DNA of 64,000 bases from CBDBON01 sp965208395 (lineage in GTDB: Bacteria; Chloroflexota; Dehalococcoidia; Lucifugimonadales; CBDBON01): the NCBI GenBank assembly GCA_965208395.1, contig CBDBON010000003.1, positions 620,001 through 684,000 on the forward strand. The letters are read 5' to 3'. The notes beneath the pieces are model-generated. The model saw only the letters and a list, made by a program, of their open reading frames with translations, was not told the DNA's origin and did not search any database. The position numbers and the translations under genes are program-made. This document shows positions 17,574 to 26,368 of this stretch, piece after piece. The number at the start of each line of letters is the position of its first letter. Within the stretch, counting starts at the first letter, position 1.

Positions 17574-18524
17574 ATGACAACTCCTATTCCCACCGAAGAC
17601 GAGGTTCTCGGCTACGTCGACTCCCTCAGCAACTGGGGACGCTGGGGAGATGACGATCAGTTGGGCACGCTCAACCTTCTCAGTCCGGAGAAGACGAGAC
17701 GCGCCGTCGCGCTGGTGGAGGAGGGGGTGACCGTCTCCTGCGCCCGGTCCATCGTCTACGACATGGCGCCCGACGTCACCTATCAGCCGATGCACTTCAT
17801 GGTCGAGAGCGGCGAGGGATGGGCCACCGGCGACAAGATGTCGTCGCGCGACAGGCAGGTCTCGGTGGACTACATCGGTATGGTCTTCCACGGGCACACC
17901 ATCACGCACGTTGACAGCCTGGCCCACTTCATGTGGGAGGGCCGCCTCTACAACGGCCGCCCCGCCCACCTCATCTCCACCAGCCTGGGCGCCACCGTCG
18001 AGTCGATTGAGCTTGCACGGGACGGCATCGTGACCAGAGGGGTCCTCGTGGACGTGCCGATGCTCCGGGGAGTCGACTGGATCGAGCGCGGAGAGGGCGT
18101 GATGCCCGACGACATCCTTAGAGCGGAGGAGCGGTGCGGATTCCGGGTCGAGGAGGGGGACGTGCTCCTCGTGCGCACCGGACAGCATCATCGGCGCGGG
18201 GTCGAGGGACCCGTGGACACCGCGGTGGCGGGCAGCACCGCCTGCCAGGCCGCCTGCCTGCCCCTGTTCCGGGAGAGGGGCATTGCTATGATCGGGACGG
18301 ACACCGGCAACGACGTGAATCCGAGCGGGTACGCGGCGGTGCCGATGCCGATCCATCAGATCGGCATCCCGGCAATGGGTCTGTGGATCCTCGACAACGC
18401 CAACCTGGAGGAGCTTGCGCAGGCCTGCAGGGCGCGAGACCGGTGGGAGTTCATGCTCTCGATCGGCCCGTTGAGGATAAGCAACGCGACCGGATCGCCG
18501 GTGAATCCGTTGGCGGTCTTCTGA
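17574..18524 (+). CDS. Cyclase/kynurenine-formamidase-like hydrolase
   Basis: A 316-residue member of the metal-dependent cyclase family (PF04199). The metal motif is present in the form HTITHVDSLAHF, equivalent to HxGTHxDxPxH, with Ile for Gly. A second conserved part is EGDVLLVRTG, typical of formamidases in this fold. AGAGGTGAAGG before the ATG gives a good ribosome site. Members hydrolyse N-formylkynurenine, isatin or cyclic amides; the neighbours give no hint. It is preceded by the long structured stretch and the perfect promoter, and faces the SDR gene tail to tail with 7 nt between stops. Confidence 0.83.
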   Translation: MTTPIPTEDEVLGYVDSLSNWGRWGDDDQLGTLNLLSPEKTRRAVALVEEGVTVSCARSIVYDMAPDVTYQPMHFMVESGEGWATGDKMSSRDRQVSVDYIGMVFHGHTITHVDSLAHFMWEGRLYNGRPAHLISTSLGATVESIELARDGIVTRGVLVDVPMLRGVDWIERGEGVMPDDILRAEERCGFRVEEGDVLLVRTGQHHRRGVEGPVDTAVAGSTACQAACLPLFRERGIAMIGTDTGNDVNPSGYAAVPMPIHQIGIPAMGLWILDNANLEELAQACRARDRWEFMLSIGPLRISNATGSPVNPLAVF

Positions 18525-18531
18525 CCGCCTC

Positions 18532-19281
18532 CTACTGAGCGCTCAAGCCTCCGTCGATAACCAGCTCGGCGCCGGTCATGTAGGACGACTCGTCCGAGGC
18601 CATGAAGAGGGCGCCGTACGCCACGTCGTCAACGGTGCCTATGCGCCCCATCGGCGCGCGGGACTCCGACTGCGCCCGGCCCTCCGGCGTGTTGATGCGC
18701 TCCGCTATCATCTCCGTGTCGATCGGGCCGGGGTGTATTGAGTTGGCTCTTATGCTCTCTGCCGCGTGCTGAATGGCCGCGAACTTGGTGAGCATCCTCA
18801 CGCCGCCCTTAGATGCGCCGTAGGCGCTCCCACGGTCGCTGCCGACCAGGCCGGCAGTGGAGGAGATGTTGACGATGGAGCCTCCACCCGACTCCCGTAT
18901 CGCGGGGATCGAGTGCTTCATGCCAAGAACGACGCCCTTCAGGTTGATCTCCATCACCCGGTCCCACTCCTCCACGGTCACATGCTCCACTGGTTCGCTG
19001 CTCAACACTGCCGCGTTGTTGACGAGAATGTCGAGACGGCCGAATCTCCTGACCGTCTCCGCGACGGCGCTCTCCCAGTCCGCTTCGCGAGTAACATCGA
19101 GCCTGATGAACATCGCCTCGCCGCCCGACTCGTTGATTTCGGCCTCGACTTGAGCGCCCAGGTCCTCCAGTATGTCCCCTAGAACGACCTTCGCCCCCTC
19201 CCGGGCGAAAAGGATCGCCTCCCTCGCCCCCTGGCCGCGGGACGCACCGCTGATCAGGGCCACCTTCCCTTCCAGTCGCAT
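18532..19281 (-). CDS. Short-chain dehydrogenase/reductase
   Basis: A 249-residue classical SDR. The cofactor motif is SGASRGQG (near residue 13), with NNAAV, the catalytic Ser in NISSTAG, and Tyr/Lys in YGASKGG. The start at 19281 (MRLEGKVAL) is chosen because AGGAG lies 8 nt upstream and the family begins here; the open frame reaches 19359. The closing HPGPIDTEM and GAELVIDGGLSAQ are characteristic of the 3-alpha/20-beta-hydroxysteroid dehydrogenase and FabG-like set. It is NAD(P)-dependent; substrate unknown. Confidence 0.9.
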   Translation of the reverse strand: MRLEGKVALISGASRGQGAREAILFAREGAKVVLGDILEDLGAQVEAEINESGGEAMFIRLDVTREADWESAVAETVRRFGRLDILVNNAAVLSSEPVEHVTVEEWDRVMEINLKGVVLGMKHSIPAIRESGGGSIVNISSTAGLVGSDRGSAYGASKGGVRMLTKFAAIQHAAESIRANSIHPGPIDTEMIAERINTPEGRAQSESRAPMGRIGTVDDVAYGALFMASDESSYMTGAELVIDGGLSAQ

Positions 19282-19388
19282 CGCCCATACTCCTAAACCC
19301 AGGTTCGGCGGCCAGATTGTAGCACCGAGACCGGAGGGCATACCAGCCGGGACGGCCAAGTTCGGGCTAATCTACCGGCCTCAGGCTA

Positions 19389-19418
19389 TTGACACGCTCA
19401 CATGTTCTGTTCTAAACT
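19389..19418 (+). promoter_or_regulatory. Promoter and TGTTCT repeats upstream of the FtsZ pair
   Basis: TTGACA (19389-19394), an 18-bp spacer and TAAACT (19413-19418) fit sigma-70. Three copies of TGTTCT start at 19403, 19408 and 19418, in the spacer and across the -10, where a regulator could bind. The leader to the ATG at 19459 would be about 35 nt with a GGAGG ribosome site. A minus-strand TACAAT at 19321-19316 could serve as -10 for the divergent SDR gene. Confidence 0.5.
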
Positions 19419-19458
19419 GTTCTGGTATCAGGACAGTCTCTCCTGCACGGAGGTAGCG

Positions 19459-19725
19459 ATGAGGACTCTGACGACCGTTCCCAAGACGCATCAGCTCGAC
19501 ATGCCCGGAATGCCGCAGCCGACCAGAATCGGAGGAGCCGTCGGACCGCGCACCGTGGAGGCCGGCCAGCCCGTAATGTACTTGGGAGACCTTCGCGGCG
19601 GCCCTCGCAGGGGGGCGCGGGGCACCGTCATGTCCCTGCGGCCCAAGAGCGTCCTGGTCGACATGGGCGCGCACGGCAGGTGGAACGTACCCTACTTCCT
19701 GCTGGCGCTACAGGAGGCGGCATGA
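19459..19725 (+). CDS. Small uncharacterised protein coupled to FtsZ
   Basis: An 88-residue protein of unknown function. The start is fixed by GGAGG 5 nt before the ATG. The first 30 residues are Pro/Gly/Thr-rich and probably flexible; the second half (AGQPVMYLGDLRG, GARGTVMSLRPKSVLVDMG, WNVPYFLL) has the strand pattern of a small SH3-like or KOW-like barrel. The stop overlaps the FtsZ start as ATGA and the FtsZ ribosome site AGGAGG lies inside its last codons, so the two are translated together. A partner or regulator of the FtsZ homologue is an inference from this coupling only. Confidence 0.7.
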   Translation: MRTLTTVPKTHQLDMPGMPQPTRIGGAVGPRTVEAGQPVMYLGDLRGGPRRGARGTVMSLRPKSVLVDMGAHGRWNVPYFLLALQEAA

Positions 19726-20828
19726 TCGACTACCTGCGTTCCACCCTTAGCGGAGAGAGGAGAGCTTCAATGCCGGAACAGGCAGCGTCCGTACGCATCA
19801 AGGTGGTCGGTGTCGGCGGCGCCGGTTGCAACGCCGTCCTCAGGATGTCGAGGCATCGCCCCCCGAACGTCTCATTCCTCGCAATCAACACCGACGTGCA
19901 AGCCCTGGAGCAGGTCAGAGGTCTGCCCTCGTTCGCCATAGGCCCCACGACCACACGGGGAATGGGCTCCGGCGGCGACCACATTGTGGGCCGGAGGGCT
20001 ATGCGGGAGAGCCAGGGACAGGTCTCTCACATGATCGACGGAGCTGACATGGTCTTCGTCACCGCGGGCATGGGAGGCGGCACCGGCTCCGGCGCGGCGC
20101 CTCTCGTCGCCGAGATGAGCCGTCGGCTTGGCGCGCTCACCGTCGGCATCGTCACCCTGCCTTTCTCGTTCGAGGGCGATCACCGCAGGGCCGTCGCACT
20201 CGCCGCCGTAGAGCGGCTTAGACCCAAGGTCGACACGCTGATCCAGGTCGATAACGATCGGCTGCTTCCGGCCCTCACCGGTAACGTCTCACTCTCCAAC
20301 GCCTTCAAGCTCGCGGACGAGACCCTCAGACATGGCGTCGAGGGGATTTCGGATGTCGTGACTTCGCCCGGGCTGATAAACGTAGACTTCGCGGACATGC
20401 GGGCCATGATGGCCGGCTCCGGTCCGGCCTTCATGGCGGTCGGGAACGGCAGGGGAAAGTCCGCGGCCATGGACGCCGCCGCCGCGGCCATATCCAACCC
20501 GCTCTTCGACGCCCCGCTACAGGGCGCCTCCGGCGTGCTGCTGAACGTAAAAGGTGGCAAGAACATCACGCTGGGGCAGGTGCACGAGATCGTCGACACG
20601 GTCCGGAAGGCAGCGCGCTCGGATCCCAAGATCGTCTTTGGGGTAGTCCAGGACGGCAGGCTCAGGAATCAGGTCAACGTCACGCTTATCGCCACGGGGA
20701 TCGCCTCGCCGCGGGAGCCGGCTGAGGGAGAGGAGCTGCCCGAAGCAGGCCTGTTGGAGCTCGTCGCGAGGGCCGACACGAACGGTCACAGCAGCTTCGA
20801 ACGCGAATCTACACAGACCCTGTTCTAG
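19722..20828 (+). CDS. ftsZ: FtsZ-family tubulin-like GTPase
   Basis: A 368-residue FtsZ homologue. It has GVGGAGCNAV (about residue 30), the tubulin signature GGGTGSG (about 117), the catalytic T7 loop NVDFADM (about 220) and the C-terminal domain through NVTLIATGI. It polymerises with GTP and in most bacteria forms the division ring. The tail after the core is short and ends in ESTQTLF; no conserved FtsA/ZipA/SepF-binding peptide of the DIPxFLR type is visible. No other dcw genes are nearby, so this could be a second FtsZ copy. The start at 19722 (AGGAGG upstream, ATGA overlap) is preferred; ATG 19770 is an alternative. Confidence 0.92.
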   Translation: MIDYLRSTLSGERRASMPEQAASVRIKVVGVGGAGCNAVLRMSRHRPPNVSFLAINTDVQALEQVRGLPSFAIGPTTTRGMGSGGDHIVGRRAMRESQGQVSHMIDGADMVFVTAGMGGGTGSGAAPLVAEMSRRLGALTVGIVTLPFSFEGDHRRAVALAAVERLRPKVDTLIQVDNDRLLPALTGNVSLSNAFKLADETLRHGVEGISDVVTSPGLINVDFADMRAMMAGSGPAFMAVGNGRGKSAAMDAAAAAISNPLFDAPLQGASGVLLNVKGGKNITLGQVHEIVDTVRKAARSDPKIVFGVVQDGRLRNQVNVTLIATGIASPREPAEGEELPEAGLLELVARADTNGHSSFERESTQTLF

Positions 20829-20870
20829 TGTTTGTGTCCGAAGTCCGTTCCGTCCCTGGGCCTCGGACCT

Positions 20871-21800
20871 CTATTCGCCGACCTGGGGCCGATCGCTCTG
20901 GCTCCTCAGGAACTGTTCCAGCTCCGCGACCATATCATCCGAGCTGGGGATATCTCCAGACGGTTCGGCGGCCTCGTCGTGGCGCTGCTCCAACCGCTCG
21001 ACGTAGGCGGCTATGTCCGCATCATCCGCGATGATCCTCGTCACCTCCGACTCGAACGCCCCTCCGGCCGCGCGGAGCTCCTCCAGGTCGACGTCGAAGT
21101 CCACAAGACTCTGTAGCTTGTCGAGCAGCGCATGGCTGACCGCCGGGTTGGGAGAGGTATTGACGTAGTGCGGGCTGTGGCCCCAGATGCTGGCGTAGGG
21201 CAGACCGCTCCTCTCGCACGACTCCACGAAGGGAGTATGTATACCCGTCGGCCCCTGGTAGCCCGAGTTGCGAATCCCCAGCCACTCCGCCTTATGGGTG
21301 AGCTCGCTTGAGTTGGCCCGGCCGGTCACCTTGGGCTCGCGCGTATGGGGCACGGCGTCGAGGAGCGCGCCGAGCGACACCACCATCTCCACTCCGCACC
21401 GCTCGGCCACGCCGGTGATGAGCCTCGAAAAGCCTCTCCACCTCAGATTGGGCTCCGTTCCGTCGAACAGCAGAAGCCCTCTCGACTCGCACGCAGGGGC
21501 GAAGTAGTAGAAGTCGTTGGACGGCCACTGGATCGTTCTCTCGGCCCTGCTGTTAAGCGTCGTCTCGGGCCGCACGACCGTGAAGTCGAAGAACTCCTCG
21601 GGATCGATCTCGGCGAACTTGGTAGCGTCCAGCTTGCGGACCATGTACTGTACGGCCCCGGTCGCGGCCTCCGCCGCGTCAGGCCACCCGGCGAAGGCGA
21701 CGATCATCGTGGGAAGCTTTGCAGGAGGCATCTCGTGGATGATCAGGCTCTCAGAGACCGCGTCGCTGCGCTCCATGGCCAAGAGTCTAACACCCGCCAT
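20871..21800 (-). CDS. PAC2 family protein
   Basis: A 309-residue protein of the PAC2 family (proteasome assembly chaperone 2 homologues). The conserved N-terminal stretch MIVAFAGWPDAAEAA and the central GVHTPFVES-like segment (GIHTPFVESCERSG) are diagnostic, with an acidic C-terminal helix. Bacterial members have no established biochemical role; the eukaryotic namesakes help assemble 20S proteasomes. The start may be 21800 or 21776 (MERSDAV); it overlaps the Nudix gene in either case or nearly so. It is the last gene in the minus-strand block headed by nuoA. Confidence 0.82.
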   Translation of the reverse strand: MAGVRLLAMERSDAVSESLIIHEMPPAKLPTMIVAFAGWPDAAEAATGAVQYMVRKLDATKFAEIDPEEFFDFTVVRPETTLNSRAERTIQWPSNDFYYFAPACESRGLLLFDGTEPNLRWRGFSRLITGVAERCGVEMVVSLGALLDAVPHTREPKVTGRANSSELTHKAEWLGIRNSGYQGPTGIHTPFVESCERSGLPYASIWGHSPHYVNTSPNPAVSHALLDKLQSLVDFDVDLEELRAAGGAFESEVTRIIADDADIAAYVERLEQRHDEAAEPSGDIPSSDDMVAELEQFLRSQSDRPQVGE

Positions 21801-22344
21801 CTGCTGGTGCCAGCTTGCCCAGGAAGGAAGAGGCCATGAGCACAGCCGCTATCGTCTTGCCGTCTCGTATTTCGCCCGACTCGATCATCTTCAGCACGCG
21901 CTCGAGCGGATATCTAACGACCTCGATGTTCTCATCTTCGTCTGGCGACGGCTGGCCGGGCGTCAGCCCTCTGGCGAGGAAGACGTGCATCAGCTCGTCG
22001 CAGAATCCGGGGCTCGGCCAGAAGGCGCCGATTCTCTCGATGTCGGCAGCGACATGCCCCGTCTCCTCCTGGAGCTCCCTGCGGGCGCATTCCTCCGGCA
22101 GCTCCCCCTCTTCGACCAGACCGGCGGGCGCCTCCATGAGCGCCTCACCAACCGCGTGCCGGTATTGACGGACGAGCAGGACATCACCGTCCCCATCCAG
22201 GGGAACGATGACGCATGCCGGCCGGTGCTCCACCACCTCGCGGGTCGCCTCGCCTCCGCCCGGCAGCGCGACTGTATCCACGCGTAGGTTGAGAATACGG
22301 CCGTCGAAGATGCGTTCACTCGTCAGCCGCACCTCAGGTTCCAT
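21787..22344 (-). CDS. Nudix hydrolase, ADP-ribose pyrophosphatase type
   Basis: A 185-residue Nudix protein. The complete Nudix box (G-x5-E-x7-REUxEExGU) is at residues 75-96, with RREL and QEETG visible, and Pro/Gly features downstream (FWPSPGFCDELMHVF) match the ADP-ribose pyrophosphatase subgroup. It would split ADP-ribose into AMP and ribose 5-phosphate. Placement one nucleotide behind the NAD kinase gene and within the complex I block suits a role in NAD turnover. The 3' end overlaps the longest form of the PAC2 gene. Confidence 0.9.
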   Translation of the reverse strand: MEPEVRLTSERIFDGRILNLRVDTVALPGGGEATREVVEHRPACVIVPLDGDGDVLLVRQYRHAVGEALMEAPAGLVEEGELPEECARRELQEETGHVAADIERIGAFWPSPGFCDELMHVFLARGLTPGQPSPDEDENIEVVRYPLERVLKMIESGEIRDGKTIAAVLMASSFLGKLAPADGGC

Positions 22345-22345
22345 C

Positions 22346-23218
22346 TCAGTTCTCTCCGGTCACGTGGCCGCCCGGATGGAGTACCAGGCCCAGGCGAGCC
22401 GTCAGCGCGGTGTAGAAGGCGACCGGGTCCTGAGCGCGAAGGAATCTGGCGGAATAGGGAGCGCGCCGGATCACCACTCTCTCGTCAGGACCGAGAGGCG
22501 CCTCCTGGGAACCGTCAACGCTCAGCGTCGGTATAGACGCTCCCACAGCTCTCAGCTCTATGACCGACCTCTCGGGGAAGATAAGTCCCTCCCTGAGACC
22601 GGTGTGGGGAGCTACCGGCTGGATCAGCATGTCTCTGGCTTCAGGGTACAGAATAGGCCCTCCGGCCGAGAAGGCGTAGCCCGTGCTCCCGGTAGCGGTA
22701 GAGACGATCACCGCGTCGGCGCGGTAGGTCGTCAGCGCGGTGCCATCCACGGCGGCGGCTATGTCCATGAGGCGCGTCACCCCGCTCTGTCCCAGAACGA
22801 CGTCGTTCAGCGCATAGAACATCAGGCGCGGTCTCTCTTCCGACGCGGGATGGACCGAGGCCTGGAGCATCAGCCGCTCCTCCACTCTCAGCCCTCCGTC
22901 CAGATAGTCTGGAAGACGCGCCAAAGCTTCGGCCACGGTCAGCTCGCTCATGAAGCCCACGCGCCCCATGTTGATCCCGACGATAGGGACAGCAAAGGGT
23001 GCGGTCACATGGACCGTCCTCAGGATCGTCCCGTCACCCCCGGCGGTCACGACCATCCTAGTACGGTCCAGGCGGTCGGTGATGCCCTCCAGGTCGTCGA
23101 CCGAGCGGACCCACGCTCTTCCTCTGAGGTCCAGCGCGGCGACGATGGAGTCGACGACGCCCGCAGCGTCTGGAATGCCGGGGCTGTGTACCAGCCCAAC
23201 CAGGCCGCTCGTGCTCAT
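22346..23218 (-). CDS. nadK: NAD kinase
   Basis: A 290-residue NAD kinase, ATP/polyphosphate type. The catalytic GGDGT motif is at residues 60-64 (VVTAGGDGTILRTV), the substrate-binding Asn-Asp in ALNDVVLGQ, and the conserved TATGSTGYAFSAGGP segment follows. It makes NADP(H) from NAD(H). It sits between nuoN and the Nudix gene with gaps of 8 and 1 nt, so it is expressed with complex I. That placement is unusual and links NAD(P) supply to respiration. Confidence 0.95.
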   Translation of the reverse strand: MSTSGLVGLVHSPGIPDAAGVVDSIVAALDLRGRAWVRSVDDLEGITDRLDRTRMVVTAGGDGTILRTVHVTAPFAVPIVGINMGRVGFMSELTVAEALARLPDYLDGGLRVEERLMLQASVHPASEERPRLMFYALNDVVLGQSGVTRLMDIAAAVDGTALTTYRADAVIVSTATGSTGYAFSAGGPILYPEARDMLIQPVAPHTGLREGLIFPERSVIELRAVGASIPTLSVDGSQEAPLGPDERVVIRRAPYSARFLRAQDPVAFYTALTARLGLVLHPGGHVTGEN

Positions 23219-23226
23219 TCCGCCGC

Positions 23227-24753
23227 CTAAGAGACCAACGCCAGAGCGGCCCTTCGAGCGAGGTCCAGTACCGGCAACGGGTATATGCCGAAGACGATCA
23301 GACCGGCGAAGGCGCTGAGAAGGGCCAGCCTGATGGGAGTGCCGGACGGGATACGCTCATCGGTGGGTGGGGTCGATAGGTACATCACCTTGACCACCCT
23401 CAAATAGTAGTAGGCGGAGATCACGCTGTTCACGACGCCGACCAGCGCGAGCCATTCGAGATTGGCATCCATAGCGGCGCCGAACAGATAGACCTTGGAG
23501 ACGAACCCCACGGTTGGAGGGATGCCTATGAGGGAGACCATCGCGAAACCGAGAATCGCCGCAAGGTAGGGCGCGCGCCGCACCATACCAGCGAAGTCGT
23601 CGATCATGTCGCTTCCGACGCGGTTCGAAATGGCTATCACCGCCGCGAAGGCGGCGAGATTCGTGGCCGCGTAGCCGGCGAGGTAGAACAGCACCGCCGA
23701 TGGGCCGGTCACGGCCTCCGCCTCGGGGGTCCTGGCCGCGATCGCCGCGACCCCCGCCATCAGGTATCCGGCGTGGGCGACCGTGCTGTACGCGAGAAGC
23801 CGTTTGATGTTCTCCTGCCGGATCGCCACGAGGTTGCCGACCGTCATCGACAGCGCAGCAAGCACCGCGAAGATGGCGCTCCACTCGACGCTGAGGGTGG
23901 CGTCGCCGAGGGCAATATGGAAGACGCGCAGGATTACCGCGAACCCCGCAGCCTTGCTGGCGACCGATAGGAAGGCTGTCACAGGAGTGGGCGAGCCTTC
24001 GTAGACGTCCGGCGCCCACATCTGGAAGGGCACGCTGGCGATCTTGAAGCCGAACCCGGCGACGATCAGCACCGTCCCGAACAGCAGCGCGTGGCTGCCG
24101 AACGGCGTGTCACCGCTCAGGTCGATATCGGAGAGCCGGCCTGCGATCTCCTCCAGCATCGTGCTCCCCGTGAAGCCGTACACGATCACCATTCCGTAGA
24201 GCAGCACGGCGGAGCTTATGGCGCTCAGTATCAGGAACTTCATGCCCGACTCCGAGGAGCGGGCATCCCGGTTGAAGGCGGCCAGTGCCGCGATCGGCAG
24301 GGCCGTGAGCTCCAGCGCGACGTATATTCCGATCAGCTCGAGAGTCGAGGCCAGCAGCATCATCCCTGAAGCAGAGAACAGCATCAGCGCGTAGTACTCG
24401 GCCTGGAAACGCCGGAAACGGTCCACGTATCCGGCGGACAGCAGAACGATCACCGCGGCCACTCCGACGAAGAGGAACTTGAAGAAGAGGCTGAATCTGT
24501 CGACTACCACCGTCCCGAATATACCGGGGTTGGGTGCCGCGGAGTCGAACCCGCCGAACAGGTCCAGCCCCTCGCCGCTGCTCAGGTCCAGCCACAGGGT
24601 GACGGCCAGCGCCATAGACACTGCAAGGCCCGTCAGCGCTATCGCGGGAAGGATGCTCTTGCGCCGCACCACGAGGTCGACGAGCAGGATCAACAACCCG
24701 AGCAGCACCACTGCGAGCTCCGGCGACAGCATGTATAGGTCGTGTGTAGTCAT
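23227..24753 (-). CDS. nuoN: NADH-quinone oxidoreductase subunit N
   Basis: A 508-residue antiporter-like membrane subunit of complex I with about 14 helices. Conserved proton-channel residues are visible: Glu in LIGIYVALELTALP, Lys in GFKIASVPFQMWAPDVYEGS, and a further Lys in NIKRLLAYSTVAHAGY. Length fits the family. It is the last nuo gene, 13 nt after nuoM. It carries one of the proton-pumping modules in the distal arm. Confidence 0.95.
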   Translation of the reverse strand: MTTHDLYMLSPELAVVLLGLLILLVDLVVRRKSILPAIALTGLAVSMALAVTLWLDLSSGEGLDLFGGFDSAAPNPGIFGTVVVDRFSLFFKFLFVGVAAVIVLLSAGYVDRFRRFQAEYYALMLFSASGMMLLASTLELIGIYVALELTALPIAALAAFNRDARSSESGMKFLILSAISSAVLLYGMVIVYGFTGSTMLEEIAGRLSDIDLSGDTPFGSHALLFGTVLIVAGFGFKIASVPFQMWAPDVYEGSPTPVTAFLSVASKAAGFAVILRVFHIALGDATLSVEWSAIFAVLAALSMTVGNLVAIRQENIKRLLAYSTVAHAGYLMAGVAAIAARTPEAEAVTGPSAVLFYLAGYAATNLAAFAAVIAISNRVGSDMIDDFAGMVRRAPYLAAILGFAMVSLIGIPPTVGFVSKVYLFGAAMDANLEWLALVGVVNSVISAYYYLRVVKVMYLSTPPTDERIPSGTPIRLALLSAFAGLIVFGIYPLPVLDLARRAALALVS

Positions 24754-24766
24754 CGTCTCTGTCGGA

Positions 24767-26356
24767 TCAGGGTGTCCCGGCCGTCCACTGCAACGACTCC
24801 ATGACCGACTCTACTCCAGCCGTTGCCAATGGTGCATATCCAATGGACGTAGCCTCCAACGCCGCCACGATTGGCTCTACTCCAGCCGCGAACACGTCCG
24901 TGATGAGGGCTGGATAGATCCCCACCACCAGCACCGCAACCACGAGAGCGCCGACGGTCAGCATCTCTCGTGCGTCGGCGTCCCTGACGTCCCGGAAGCG
25001 CGCCACAGCCGGCCCGAAGAGAGACCTCTGGATCATCCACATGATGTAGCCCGCCGTCAGGACTATTCCGAATGCGCCCGCCGCCGTCATCCAGCCCCAC
25101 ACGGGGAATGTGCCGACGAATACGAGCACCTCCGAGACGAACCCGCTCGTCCCCGGCAGCCCTAGAGAGGCGAGACCGGCCAGCACCAGCGCAGCCGCCA
25201 GGAAGGGCATGCGGGACGCCAGGCCCCCCAGATCCGGGATATACCTGGTGTGCGCCTTCTCGTAGATGATGCCGACGAGCAGGAAGAGCAGGCCGGTGAT
25301 CGTACCGTGCGTGAACATCTGGAGCGACGCGCCGGTCAGGCCGACCGGCGACACCGACCCGGCGACGCCGACCACCGATCCTATACCGAGCATCACGAAG
25401 CCCATGTGGCTGATGCTGCTGAAGGCGACCAAGCGCTTCAGGTCGGTCTGCCGCATCGTTACAACGGCTCCGTACAGGATGTTCGTCACGCCAGCGCCCG
25501 CGAAGAGCCAGGCCATGTCCGAGACGACAGAGGGGAACATCTCGGTGCATATGCGTATGAGACCGTACCCACCCATCTTGATCAGCACGCCGGCGAGCAT
25601 GACGCTGCCCGCCGTGGGAGCGTCCGTATGAGCGTCGGGCAGCCAGGTATGGAGCGGCCAGACCGGCAGCTTGACCGCGAAGGCTAGGAAGAAGAGCGCG
25701 AACACCACGCCTATCGGCATCACGACCTTCGCATCCGCCACCGCGGTCGGCAGCACGGTCATGTTGAAGGTGCCCGTGGAGAGGAACAGGGCGAGGACGC
25801 CGACGAGCATCAGCGCGCCGCCGAGTATGGTGAAGATCAGGAACTTCATGGCCGAGTACTCTTTGCGCCCACTCCCCCAGACAGCGATGAGGAAGTACAT
25901 CGGCACCAGCTCCAGCTCCCAGAAGAGGAAGAACATGAACAGGTCCAGAGAGCAGAATACCCCCATCACGGCCGTCATCAGCGTCAGCAGCCAGACGAAG
26001 TACTCCTTGACCCGGTGATCGATTCGCCACGACGCGAAGACTGCCACCGCTCCGAGAAGACCCGTCAGCAGCACCAACGGGGCGCTGAGTCCGTCGACCC
26101 CGAGGAAGTATTCGACCTTGAGTGCATCGACGGGGATCCACCCCTCCAGACGGTCGATGAGCTGGAACCGGTCCTCGGCGCCGATCCGGTAACGGGCAAA
26201 GACGGCTGCCGACAGCACCATCTCGGCCACTACCACGGCCGCCGAGAAGATGCGGATCGTCCTGTCCTTCCTCAGAAGGAGCGCGATGACAATCGCTCCG
26301 GCCAGAGGCAGGAAGACCGTCGCGGTCAGCAGTCCCGTGAACCCGGAAGGCTCCAA
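24767..26356 (-). CDS. nuoM: NADH-quinone oxidoreductase subunit M
   Basis: A 529-residue antiporter-like membrane subunit. Diagnostic stretches are MFFLFWELELVPMYFLI (channel Glu), AVKLPVWPLHTWLPDAHTDA and DLKRLVAFSSISHMGF. About 14 hydrophobic helices. The start ATG 26356 lies 12 nt after the stop of nuoL. It forms the middle proton-pumping unit of the membrane arm. Confidence 0.95.
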   Translation of the reverse strand: MEPSGFTGLLTATVFLPLAGAIVIALLLRKDRTIRIFSAAVVVAEMVLSAAVFARYRIGAEDRFQLIDRLEGWIPVDALKVEYFLGVDGLSAPLVLLTGLLGAVAVFASWRIDHRVKEYFVWLLTLMTAVMGVFCSLDLFMFFLFWELELVPMYFLIAVWGSGRKEYSAMKFLIFTILGGALMLVGVLALFLSTGTFNMTVLPTAVADAKVVMPIGVVFALFFLAFAVKLPVWPLHTWLPDAHTDAPTAGSVMLAGVLIKMGGYGLIRICTEMFPSVVSDMAWLFAGAGVTNILYGAVVTMRQTDLKRLVAFSSISHMGFVMLGIGSVVGVAGSVSPVGLTGASLQMFTHGTITGLLFLLVGIIYEKAHTRYIPDLGGLASRMPFLAAALVLAGLASLGLPGTSGFVSEVLVFVGTFPVWGWMTAAGAFGIVLTAGYIMWMIQRSLFGPAVARFRDVRDADAREMLTVGALVVAVLVVGIYPALITDVFAAGVEPIVAALEATSIGYAPLATAGVESVMESLQWTAGTP

Positions 26357-26368
26357 TTCGAACTCCTG

